Source: Jackrogersella multiformis (Eukaryota; Ascomycota; Sordariomycetes; Xylariales; Hypoxylaceae). From it: a stretch of 64,000 nucleotides of DNA. This document shows positions 11,731-22,376 of this stretch, piece by piece. The first letter of the stretch is position 1. Each line of letters begins with the position of its first letter. The notes beneath the pieces are model-generated. The model saw only the letters and a program-made list of their open reading frames with translations. It was not told where the DNA came from and did not search any database. Where the stretch lies: the NCBI GenBank assembly GCA_902806575.1, contig CADCXD010000008.1, positions 62,001 to 126,000 of the forward strand. The letters run 5' to 3'. The position numbers and the translations under genes are program-made.

Positions 11731-12210
11731 GACGGATGGAATCGCAAATGGGGACCCATCTGAATATGATTCAAGCAATGTCAGCAATTAAAATAGAAAG
11801 CGACAAGTGCATGGAGATGAAATAATAACAAATGAAAAGTGATAGTGTCACGGGCGACGAATGCCGCGATGGATGGATGAAGAGATAAAAAGTCGCGTCG
11901 CGAAAGTCGATTAGGGAAATTTTAGGGTGTGAGCGGCCGCGTTGCGATCAGTGGAAAATGAATTGGTACTGTCGCAGGTTTTCGGTGGTTGGGGGGGGAG
12001 AGATAGTGTGTGTAGAATGGGTCAGATCAACCTTGGAACCCCCAAATACACAAAAGTTCAGTGCTGCTGCGATCGCTGCAGGTGGTAGGTAGTGCTGAAC
12101 TGATTGAGCACTGAGCCAGCAAGGGGTAGATCCCTAACGCCAGGTGGTGTGCTGTAGTCCGTAGTGCTCCAGTATAGAATGGAGGTGATATAGTGCCCAG
12201 GTGCTGCTGC

Positions 12211-12275
12211 TAGGTACCTAGGTAGTGCGAGGTACCTGGGTAGGTGGCAGGTAGGTATATAGGTACCTAGGTAGG
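12211..12275. repeat. Dense ACCTAGGT palindrome cluster
   Basis: Several overlapping TAGGTACCTAGGTAG and GGTACCTGGGTAGG units occur within 65 bp, including a perfect GTACCTAGGTAC-type core. It is non-coding. Confidence 0.8.
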
Positions 12276-12931
12276 TACCTAAGTACACATAAATACTGTG
12301 TAAAGTGTACTGTGGGTACTGTATAGGTACGGTAATACAGTGGTAACTACCTAGGTATGCCCCGTATGGATAAATAATACAGGAGCGATAACGATACCAG
12401 CAATATACCTATTAGGTAGCAACTTAACCGAATCGAAATGTGACGGGAACCGGAACGGTAAAGGGGGAGCGGTATAAGCAAGGACAGATGTGACAGAGGT
12501 AGCGAAACGAAACGAAATCTCTGGCAACGCAAGGACCGAGCGCCCACTTTGACAATGTGGTAAAGAGCCGAAGCGTGGAGGAGTACGGAGGGTCGTTTCT
12601 AGAAATAATACGGGACGACGGACGGCGGACGATGGTGGATGGGGTGTGATGTGTGCGGCCGGTGTCAGGTGTGTCGGCCTCCTTTCCAAGGTTGTCGCTA
12701 TTATGTATTATGTGTGCTAGTGTAGGTAGTGACGGCGACCGATCGCTTCGATGCAGCACTGCGCATCAACCACTCAACCATCCGACGCTTGAAGGATGCC
12801 GACCGAGTTGTGACGGGGGGAACAGACCAAAGTTCCAAGGTTGTCTTGAGTGGCAGCGTTATTTGGACACACACATACACAACACACATACGTCTATACG
12901 GAATACCCGAATACTTGGGTTTTTTGACGGG

Positions 12932-13080
12932 GATAGATAGATAGGCTAGGTAGGATAGGTAGATAGATAGACGGGTAGACAGACAGACGGGCAGACGAGC
13001 AGACAGACGGACAGGATACAGGATACAGGACAGACCGAAGAGGAGACAATAATAATGATAATGATAATAATAATAATAGA
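12932..13080. repeat. Compound microsatellite (GATA, GACA/GACG, GGATACA, TAA types)
   Basis: Successive short tandem arrays run through the stretch: GATAGATAGATAG, then AGACAGACAGACGG-like units, two ACAGGATACAGGATACAGGA units, and finally (AAT/GAT)n. They sit in the long upstream region of SWI1. Confidence 0.85.
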
Positions 13081-16000
13081 AATAGAGAATAGACAACACC
13101 GAAGGAAGGATAAAAGATAACGGGGTCTGACCTACCTAAGCTAAAAAACTAATGGTGATGATTGACGACACACCTCAACTCTCTCTCACACTCTTTTCTT
13201 GTTTGCTGCGGCGCGCGAGAGGATAGAAGGGGGCGGTTAGGTGGTATAAGGAAGAGGCACTTGACTTTTTGGCGAGTTTGGCCCGGTCAGTCTAGGCGGT
13301 TGCGCGTTGTGTGCGTGTGGGCTACCTAGGTAGAAGAGAAGGCTTTTTGCTTGCTTGGTTGCTTGGTTGCTTGCTGGAACACTCCTCACGCTCTCTCTAG
13401 GAACGGGAACTGGAGCTTGGATTGGGGATTGAAGGTCTGGGTAGGTCAAGAAATTTTCTGACTGATTTGCTGGCCCCCCCCTTCACTCCTCTCGGATTGA
13501 TCAGTACTACGCGACCCGCTAGAGCTAGACCTAGACGGGTTTAGGTAGGTGTAAATGATGAGAAATCCTGTGTTCGATGCGTCGATGGGTTGATGCGCGA
13601 TTAGGGCGTTCAAGGAAAAATGGAAGGGGGAAAAAAGGAAAGCAGCTTAGTGGCCAGAGTGTGTGAAAAGGGGACGGAGAATCCTTGGGTGTGGGTCATG
13701 TGTGGGTCATAGAAATGAAAGGATCGAAAATTGATTGGTGGCAAGGTAGCAAGCAGCAAGAGCAGCAAGGTAGCAAGGTAGTGGCTCGAACCATCAACTC
13801 GATGTTCCACTTTAATAGCTCGTGATGATACCCCATTGGTGTAAATAATGAAATATTCAATCGATAGCAAGAGAAGTACCTACCATAATAAATCAGTGTA
13901 AAAATATGTGGGAGATAGATAAGAATAGAGATAAAGTAACTTTGTCGAATAACGCGAAAAACGCGAATATTACCCGACAAATCAAGGGAAGCAGCTATTA
14001 ATGATACCGGCCACTTATCCGGTCTCCACTGCAGGTGAACATTTTGAACATTTGAACTGCTCCCTCCGTAAAACTAGGTAGGTACCTAGGTACCTAAAGC
14101 GAATGACCTCGGGAGATCTCAGCACACTTGAGCTTCAATCTTCAATCTTCACCTGGGCAATATTCATCCTGTGCATCTATATCTGCATATCCGCGTATCT
14201 GCACACTGATCTTGCTACTTACCTATATTTAGTACCGTTACTAGTACCGTTCCCAAATAAAGGTAACCTTCTGAGTAGGTACCTTGTACCTATTTTAAAT
14301 GACGATTCTTGACAAATCAAACAAGGAAGTAGGCAACAGGAAGGGAGACAGGAAGACGGAAATATCAAGATTGATGATAAATGAAAATGTTTCTTTGGAA
14401 AGGACGCATGCGAGGTGAGCAGGCCAAATGCTCACCACTTCAACGCCCTCCAGGATTCCAATGCGGAAGAAAAAAACTCGAAAAACACGGGGCGAGAATT
14501 GTCGTTATATACCTAGGTAAATGAACAGGGAATGACCAATCGAGATCGATCAAATGAGTTATCAAACTATATCTCACCGACCTAGAAAGCACACTCTCTC
14601 ATCATCGAGTAAAAGTCGTAGAAGCCTGCTGTCACCTTGGACCAGGATAAGAGTTCCATTCGTATGTTGAACCGACAGGATACACTAGGTACCTAGGTAG
14701 GTATGGCGAGGTCGTCGCAGACCAAGTCTCTCATGTCTAGCCAGTCTCCTGAGTATCGGATAAGACAATTGCGTTTTGTCATGTGCTCGCTTCTGGCTAA
14801 TTACTGCCTCCTGGAAGTCATCAGATGCCGGGACGGGGAACTGGATATCATATACCGGTCGAAGGAGTTGCCGGTTCCTGTTAAGGTCTATAATGAACAA
14901 GAAAGCAAGTAATGCCAACTCGAACAATTTTCCCTCGCTAGGTAGTTCTGCTTCTTCCGGTGGAAACTTGCATGCGCATACTTGGCGATCGACAATAAGG
15001 ACGTCCGAGTTTGGTGTAGCCCAAACCATCGTGGCCAACTCAGCGTCGTGTGTACCTCTTCGTCAAAAGAGACTTCGCATCCGTTATTAGAGAGAGAAAG
15101 TCCATCGTGATCGATAGAATGGATACAATGTTGTCGCAATGCCCTGATAACCTATGAATCCGCAATTCCGGTACCTAGCTAAGCGCATCACGGGATGTTT
15201 TTGAATTATACATACCATCGAGGAAGAATCGAACGCTCCGACGTTAGCTGTCTATCTGCCTGCAGGGCTGAGTCGGTACATAAGTAGGCTGACATCCTAT
15301 TCTGTATAGATGCATGTACCATAAGTACGGAGTACTCGTAACTTGTAAGTGATCCGTTTGTAATGGCTGCATGTGGAACCAATGGGGACGCTCCGTTGAT
15401 CCATTGCTATGGGCTGCAAGGGTCAACAAGAAATGCGGTGGTCCCTCGAGTGCCGACCAAATGGCGAAAGAAGAAACGCTTTCCCGGTACCTAGAGATAG
15501 GTCTGGTAAGTAGGTCTGCAGTCTAGTAGGCTGGTAGAGATGGATGTGCGATAGTAGAATCGAAATGCAATTTTGCTTGTCGATCAATAGAGGTGAAATC
15601 CACCCCCCTCTCCCCCTTCATTCCTCTCAGACATTATGAACGTCTGACTTGTTCCGATAGTTGGCTGGTGCACGAGTTTCGGGTGCTTGTACCACGGGCA
15701 GCAGACAGCAGAATTAGTAGAATTGATAGAATGGTAGAATGGGAATCTCTATGTGCCGTAAAGAACTTTGAGACCCTGGGGCGACTCGGCCCTACTTCAT
15801 GGTAGAGTGAGTACCTAGGTAGCTGGCAAGTTCGTAATTCTAATCTCGACGTGATTGACCTGAGAGATTTACTAGGAGCCTAGAGAAATCGTCGTCGGCT
15901 CGTACGAACTTCGGTCAAGTTCTATTGAGATAGTACCTAGGAGGTAAGTAAGTAAGTAGGTAGGTATTAATATAGTCGTCGTCGCTAGCGTCCGATGACT

Positions 16001-17998
16001 TGATCCTTGCAGCTTTATGGCGGAGACTATCATCCCGGTAAAGAATCCATCGTTGGTCATGGCCGTTTGCGCAACGTTAGGTGCCCATCCATCGGTACAT
16101 ACAGTACAGTCGTTCTCGACCAACTCTTGTCCCAAGAAGCTGGACAAGATATGGGAGACAGGTTCATCACTCTATCCCGTCGAGCAAGAACCGTAGCGAA
16201 GGAATTCGATTTCTTATGTCGCCTAGGTAGGTTGACATCTCTTTGGTTGAGAAATCCTCGTCCGCAGTACCTAGGTACGGTCGGTTGATCCGCACCAATA
16301 CCGTTTTGGGGTATTTCCATGTAAGTGGTAAGTGAGTGGGAAGCAAGCTCGTCGTCAAGACAGAACAACAGCCAGCACATGGTTTAGGAAATGAAGGGGG
16401 AAACAGAAGAATAAAATGAAAATAGAACAGGAACAGGAAAAGATGTGTGAGGAGGAGAGAATAGAGAGGGAAAAAGATAGAAAAGAGAAAACAGACGGTC
16501 ACAAGGGAACGGGCAAGGGGTGGCAGATGGGCCTTCTAGGTACGGTAGGGCGAGAGGGAAACGGAGAGAGTGAGAGAGAGGGCCTGAGGGAAAATCGGTT
16601 ACAATGCCTACCTCATACATGTACCGTGCCTTGATATTTATTATTATTACTATTACCTACCTACCTATTTGTCGACACTGACCAGGTCGTTATTAAATCT
16701 TTCTAATCTGACCAACGGCTTCTCGTTTCCCTTTCCTCTTTTCGTCTCGCCATTTTCATCACTGGATGATCATTTGTCTCGAGCTCTCCGTCCAAGGTTA
16801 GTACCGAGATTGTCCGCTAAGTGGTGCCCCATGTGCCAATGGGGGTGCCAATGGGAGGGGGATAGGTAGATGTGCTTTGTGTAGTGCGAAGTCTGGGACA
16901 GCCGAATTCGTCAGAAGCTTCCTCCGCCGGGTCGTCATTTTTTACCTAGAAAAAAGGAATAGAATGCGGATAAGCTTCGTGCGTAAAAAGCCTTCATTAA
17001 CTGTAGCCAAAGACAAGCTCGATCTCGTATGCAAACCGGCCAGAAGCTTTCGAGCCATGCCGTAGCCAATTGAAACCTTGATTCCCACCACTACTCGAGT
17101 GAGTGTCATATTGTCATATTGTCTTATTGTCACCTTGTCACCTTTTGTGTCTCCAACGACGAGATTATTGAGACCAGCTTTGAATTCAACAAATCGACCT
17201 TCGAGGAGACGAACAGCGAATGACATAAACGCGAGGTAGGGTATATCCTACTAAATACCTACATTGGGCCACTTTGCCCCTTGGCGATGACAACTCGGGG
17301 TCTCAAATTTAAACTTTTGATTTGGCTCGACCTGGCTTCACTTGGAACGAATATTTTACATACCTAGGCTGCTAAGGTAGATAATAAATCATCTCTACAT
17401 ACTTAGGTGGTAATAATAACGTCGATGGACCCCTGCTCCCCAGCTTTGCCGACGATACCTACATACACTAGTACAGTCCATACATATCTATACACTACCT
17501 AGGTATATACCTTCATGCTTTCCCCCCCGGCGAATAGCGTCGATGATGATTTCTTGTCTTCATTGGACCTCGGAATATACCTATTGAGCTCTTGTACCTC
17601 TTAGCAGGTCGCTTGGTAAGGATCCACCGTCTTGCAGGCGGCAACTTGTGTATGAAGCATATGAAAACGTGGAATTGATTATAAATACCTAGCGCGTACG
17701 CAAATATCCTTTGTAGATCATACAACCAACCGACTGACCCCGGCTGCCCGGGAGAGGGAGATTTGCCTGTAATTGAGGCCGTGTTTGCTTCTACGTACCG
17801 TACCTGATAATCTCCCGAATATGATGGCTACCTAGCTATGGTCATCAACATCATCTTGTACGAGCGGAAATACTATTGCCAATTAGCGTAAAGACCGGTC
17901 TTCGTGCGCTACGCAACCCTCGCTGAGACTTCTGACTTCTACATGCCTAGTGTAGGTAGACGAAGTTCGCAAGCAGGATGAGGTGAGACAAGAAGAGA

Positions 17999-18012
17999 CT
18001 ACACTAGTGTAG
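17999..18012. repeat. Second copy of palindrome CTACACTAGTGTAG
   Basis: It is identical to 5387-5400. The adjoining GTAGACGAGGTTCGC resembles GTAGACGAAGTTCGC at about 17954-17969, so the palindrome sits in a short imperfect direct repeat. Confidence 0.75.
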
Positions 18013-20064
18013 ACGAGGTTCGCCAACACGGCGGTGGCGTTGTCTACCTACTATTTCTTCTCATCCCGGGCGGATGATACCGAGATTCCTAGATCTTATC
18101 TATTATGCATAGGTATGATCCACCATCTACCACCTGTCTTCTCCCCTCGCTTTTACTACGTAAGAGGGGGGATCATCTGGACTACCGAATGCAAAGAACT
18201 TACCTAGGTGGCAACAAATCGCTGTCATTTAAGTCGGATTACTGCTCAAAAACAGGCTACGATGTTAAAAACACGTACTTCAGGTACCTTACCTAAATCA
18301 GGTATTAAAAAAAGGTTGGTAAATAACAGTGTGCTATGATAATTAACACTGTGTAACTAAAAGGGTTGGGATGTAAAAAAGGGAACGATTAATACCTAGA
18401 AGTTCTCATGGCTACCAGGTAGGTACCTAGTATATAAATAAGCCAACCCAGATCTTTCATTGCTAACTTCAATTTATCATATCTAGTTTTTTCGGCCTAA
18501 ATTTCGGTTCCCTTTCCTGTAGTCCCGTCTTATTGCCTCCTAACTTAGTCCTTAGGTTACTCGGCCCTTGTAACCATTTGCGTCCCATCCCCTCTCGAAT
18601 AAACCAACGACAGGTAATTCTCATTGTCAGTTTTGAGAACTTCGTTCAACGCAAATTCACCTTCTAAGTATTCAAGTAAATAATACAAGAACCTGGCCTT
18701 GCAGTTGAAAAGCTATGACAAAGTCTAATCTCTAGACTGTTCTATTCGAAGTCGCAACAAAGACTAACTCCTCCTTAGATGCTTAAGCTCGTCACCTACA
18801 CCCGTTCCTAGACACTACCTAAAACTTTACTAGGAACACCGAGTAGTATTACTCTGTCCCTTATATCTCCATTATCGATTCTATTTACATAATGAAACAA
18901 CTTCATCTGCCACATGGCATGCAAAGAGTGTCACCCTAACCTAGACATATGCGACAAGCTCTGGAGTCTGGACGGCGAGGTCACTGCTCTATGGAAGCTA
19001 GAGCTGGCCGATGTGATTATATAAGCTTCCTGATGTATATTTATACTGCTTCGAGCCTCGTCTAGTACCCGTAGTAAACCATACTCGTAGTTCATGTCAT
19101 TCAGCCCTCGTTGCCTTCAGCCGTATTTGTTGACCCACAGGAAAAGGCTCAGAGGTAACCTACTATTGTGGCATCTATAAACTTCAAATCCCAGACTTGT
19201 ATGTAAAGACTTGCTCTTTTTGCAATAAATTTCAAATCGACAGGAAATACATTTAAGCAACCAAGCTCTCATTGCTACCTAGGTAGGTTAGATGAGTCGG
19301 AGTGGACAAAGGTGATGTATAGTAAAAAGAAGGGGAGAGTAGCTCAGCCAAAGAAATAGATACTAGCTCTGCTTAAACAAAGGCATTTGTGACGGGTATA
19401 TCATATGTTATTTAACGGCTAATAAAGTCCTGAAAAATGGATTGTGATTACATGTCATCGATTTCCAACGATACGGCTCATAATCTTGCTGTAGCTTCTT
19501 GACCGGTATTACACAGGATCATTCACGATCACCTATCTTCAGATATCTAACCGTTACTCGCCTAGGGCTCATATCTCAAGCAAGTGACAGGTACACTTGG
19601 GCCTCTCGACAGTATCTCTGGAAACAACAAAAAAAAAAGAAATGCTGTATATAATCTTCTAGGATAATGCGGATTGTTTGTGCCATACCTTACCATTAAG
19701 TTGGGTATTAATTTTAAAACGTGTTTCTTCTCATATACCTACCTAGAGTAAGTAAATAACATAATATGAGAATCTACATCACGATGCATAAGATATATAG
19801 ACCGAATAGTGTTTGCTACAGTTCACGCTAACAATTCGCATCCTGGTGGATTGTATGAAAAATTCTCGTAGTCGAAATATGAGTTGTGCTGAACTTGTTG
19901 CTTAACAGTATTATGATCTTCAAATTGCACTCACTTTGACGATGTATAACACTGATATCATTTTGATACACATCCCAAGCAACCATGCGCCCATACCAGG
20001 TATATATAGGACCACGATGGTAAGTGCTATAGTCAAATACATACTTCACTCACTCAACTCACCT

Positions 20065-20089
20065 ACACACACACACACACACACACACA
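20065..20089. repeat. (AC)n dinucleotide repeat
   Basis: About twelve AC units lie roughly 85 bp upstream of the secreted-protein start codon, probably in its promoter or 5' UTR. Confidence 0.9.
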
Positions 20090-20172
20090 AACTCACTAAA
20101 TAACTTAACCAATACCAATTTTTAACATAAAACTCTTAGAATTACAAAAGCCTTATTATTTTCTCGGAGAAA

Positions 20173-20778
20173 ATGAAGTCTTCTTACATCATTGCCACCG
20201 CTCTCACATGGGCAGCCACTGTTGCTCAGGGTTCTCTTCAGGCCCCCGAAGGTTATAACGGGCTTCCGCCTGGCTACACACTGACAAACCTCACTTGGAA
20301 AGGAAACGTCGATAGCAATGAACCCGAGATGTCATTTTCCGGCCCTAGCTTCCGGGACATCGAAACGCAGATTTATGAAGTTAACTCGAATTTTACGTGG
20401 CCTGATCTCCGTACTTCCGACCTAACTACTATAACGAAGAGCAAAGCTTGGCTTACGTGTGATCCAAACAACATCTGGTGGGCTCAGTCGTTCAGAATCA
20501 AGGAGGGCATCGACTACCTCAGGGGTAAAACCGGCAAGTGTTCTATGGAAGCTGGTCCTAGGGTCTGTACTCGCCTCAGCTGCTCTTACAAGTCTGCGAT
20601 CTACTGGTGCAATGACAACGATACTCCAATCGAGGAAAATTGCTTGTTGTGGTCTGATTACGCTCAAGATATCTACGACTCATGTCGAACCCAGGATGCC
20701 TCAGATAGGGTCCGTGGACAGGAATTCTCAACTTCAAATTTCAATATCATGGTAGGGCACGACGATGACCACTGCTAG
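20173..20778 (+). CDS. Cysteine-rich small secreted protein, candidate effector
   Basis: An intron-free frame encodes 201 aa. Residues 1-20 are a clear signal peptide ending AQG. The mature chain has eight cysteines (96, 123, 132, 137, 146, 157, 171, 201), enough for four disulfides, and two N-glycosylation sequons (NLT at 39, NFT at 73). No transmembrane segment or GPI signal follows. The pattern (TCDPNN..., GKCS, GPRVCTRLSC, YWCNDN, DSC) resembles small secreted proteins of plant-associated or insect-associated fungi, but I cannot assign a named family. It ends in an acidic, histidine-bearing tail (GHDDDHC). It stands alone beside a large gene-poor region, a setting often seen for effectors. 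Secretion is well supported; the effector role is inference. Confidence 0.8.
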   Translation: MKSSYIIATALTWAATVAQGSLQAPEGYNGLPPGYTLTNLTWKGNVDSNEPEMSFSGPSFRDIETQIYEVNSNFTWPDLRTSDLTTITKSKAWLTCDPNNIWWAQSFRIKEGIDYLRGKTGKCSMEAGPRVCTRLSCSYKSAIYWCNDNDTPIEENCLLWSDYAQDIYDSCRTQDASDRVRGQEFSTSNFNIMVGHDDDHC

Positions 20779-21231
20779 AGCACCCAAAGTTGTTAGGGAG
20801 TAAATAGAATAATAGAGACCACAATTTCATAATACTTAAAGCAATCGATGACTGAGCCCCATATGACTTCATGTATGAATCTATCGTAAGTAGTTGTAAT
20901 AATAATAATTTGTAAAATCAAAACCTTGGATATGTTGAACCTAAGTCACATCCTATGACCAGAATACTTGACGCTAATTATATACGTAATAGACCCCTTT
21001 TTGACCCCCCTTTTCTAGAAGTGAGGTCTGGAGTAGGGGTGTGATGGCCCGTGCGCATCTCATTCCTTTCATTCGAAACTAGGTGCGTACCTCATGAACC
21101 TGGGCCCTACTAGAACAACATCGAACTGACGATTAATGAAGTTCCGTTACATTGACTGCATTTCTAATTCGATTTCTAGATATTTAAATCCTTTTAGTGG
21201 ATTCAACCGAGTTAGCACCAATCGCTATAAA
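20779..21231. other. Intergenic region upstream of the EVE-domain gene
   Basis: It contains the 3' flank of the secreted-protein gene and the promoter of the EVE gene. The EVE reading frame stays open 32 codons further up (from 21136), but MTKRKVSQ at 21232 looks like the better start. Nothing else is seen. Confidence 0.5.
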
Positions 21232-21465
21232 ATGACGAAAAGAAAAGTAAGCCAACTTGAGGCTTCGCCGGATGTAACAAATCTAAGAAGGTCGACGCGT
21301 CGAAAACCACCAGCGCCAGAATCAGCCACGAAGGCGAGTGAGGTCGAATCGGTAGAAAGAAACGCGCCTCAAGTTTCCAAGCCAGAAAGACACAGGACTT
21401 CTAAAACACTGGATTCAAAAGCATCTCTGGTAAGTGTTCTTCGGGTCCCTACATGGTGAGGCCAA

Positions 21466-21501
<36 letters not shown>

Positions 21502-22304
21502 CGTAGGAACCTTCGAAGTCAAACGTAAAGGCAAAGACGAAAAGCGCCACACAGCCAAGCACAGAATCAAGGCCTGCGACGGACGAGGCATCCAGTTCTT
21601 CGGAGAAGTCATACTGGCTTATGAAAGCTGAGCCGGAGTCACGGTTTGAGAAGGGCATTGACGTCAGATTCTCTATCGACGACTTGGCATCGCGAACAGA
21701 ACCCGAGCCATGGGATGGTAAGAACCTTTTTTATTTTTATATTTTATTATTAACATGGATGCAAGCCGATTTTCTTGCAAAACCGCTGGCTATGTCTCTA
21801 GAGATTCTACCTAGGTACCTAGCATGTCCGGACGCTTACAACATTTCTTAGGTATCCGCAATTATGTCGCCCGGAATAATCTTCGGGATATGAAGAAGGG
21901 CGATGTAGCTTTCTTCTACCACTCAAATTGCAAGGACCCAGGAATTGTGGGTACGATGGAGATTGTGCAAGAACATTCTCCTGATCGTAAGTGTGCTCGC
22001 CCCCAGTTACCATAGACGTGCTCCTCACCACGTGTTAGTATCTGCACATGATCCCAAGGAACCGTACTATGACGCGTCTTCGAAACCTGACAATCCGAAA
22101 TGGAGTGTTGTGCACGTCAGGTTTCGCAGCAAGTTCAACCAGCAGATCGGGCTGAAGGAACTTCGTGGTATGGGCCAATCGGGACAGCCACTTGAGAATA
22201 TGCAGATGCTGAAGCAGAGTCGGCTCAGCGTAAGCCGCGTGAGCCCTGCCGAGTTCGAGTATTTGTTGGACGTCGTAAAGCAACGGGGCGGCGAGATAAA
22301 TTAG
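21232..22304 (+). CDS. EVE-domain protein (THYN1-like)
   Basis: Four exons, 21232-21429, 21507-21717, 21852-21986 and 22039-22304, encode 269 aa; all junctions keep frame. Residues 1-100 are basic and low complexity (MTKRKVSQ..., RRSTRRKPP), consistent with a nuclear or chromatin location. From about residue 101 the EVE fold begins with SYWLMKAEPESR, then RNYVARNNLRDMKKGD and AFFYHSN, and DPKEPYYD later. EVE is a PUA-like domain that binds modified bases; human THYN1 is its eukaryotic example. The function in fungi is not established. Intron 1 carries an 11-unit TAA repeat against the acceptor site, and intron 2 contains an ACCTAGGT palindrome. An alternative start at 21136 would add 32 residues. 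The gene is convergent with UTP6, with only 72 bp between stop codons. Confidence 0.88.
21468..21500 (+). repeat. (TAA)11 microsatellite in intron 1 of the EVE gene
   Basis: Eleven TAA units end six bases before the exon 2 junction, so they fill the space normally holding the branch point to acceptor interval. Confidence 0.9.
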
Positions 22305-22376
22305 AACCATGCTAGATGTATTGTAGAATCTTGTACGGCCGGTGAAAGTTGCGCCCCGGACAAGGATGAATTTGCC

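Larger units (their letters stand above)
11731..13600. promoter_or_regulatory. Long upstream region and probable spliced leader of SWI1
   Basis: No protein gene is supported. On the minus strand a branch-point-like GCTGAC and a TTCAG acceptor end at 11760, suggesting a 5' UTR intron. Further up lie palindrome clusters and GATA, GACA and TAA microsatellites. Long regulatory leaders are common for fungal chromatin regulators; the transcription start cannot be placed by eye. Confidence 0.4.
13601..20172. other. Gene-poor stretch of about 6.6 kb
   Basis: I find no supportable gene. Open frames are short, lack recognisable domains and overlap one another. The densest, on the minus strand at 14685-15139, has two overlapping frames of 117 and 83 aa without recognised motifs. 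ACCTAGGT palindromes are scattered throughout, with a second CTACACTAGTGTAG copy at 17999 and a GTCATATT-like short direct repeat at 17101-17145. The right part (18400-20172) is rich in pyrimidines and poly-A/T and could include the promoter and leader of the secreted-protein gene. Confidence 0.5.

Noticed and set aside
11731..11787. Nineteen extra N-terminal codons on SWI1
   Set aside because: They overlap a branch point and acceptor, so a spliced 5' UTR explains the open frame better.
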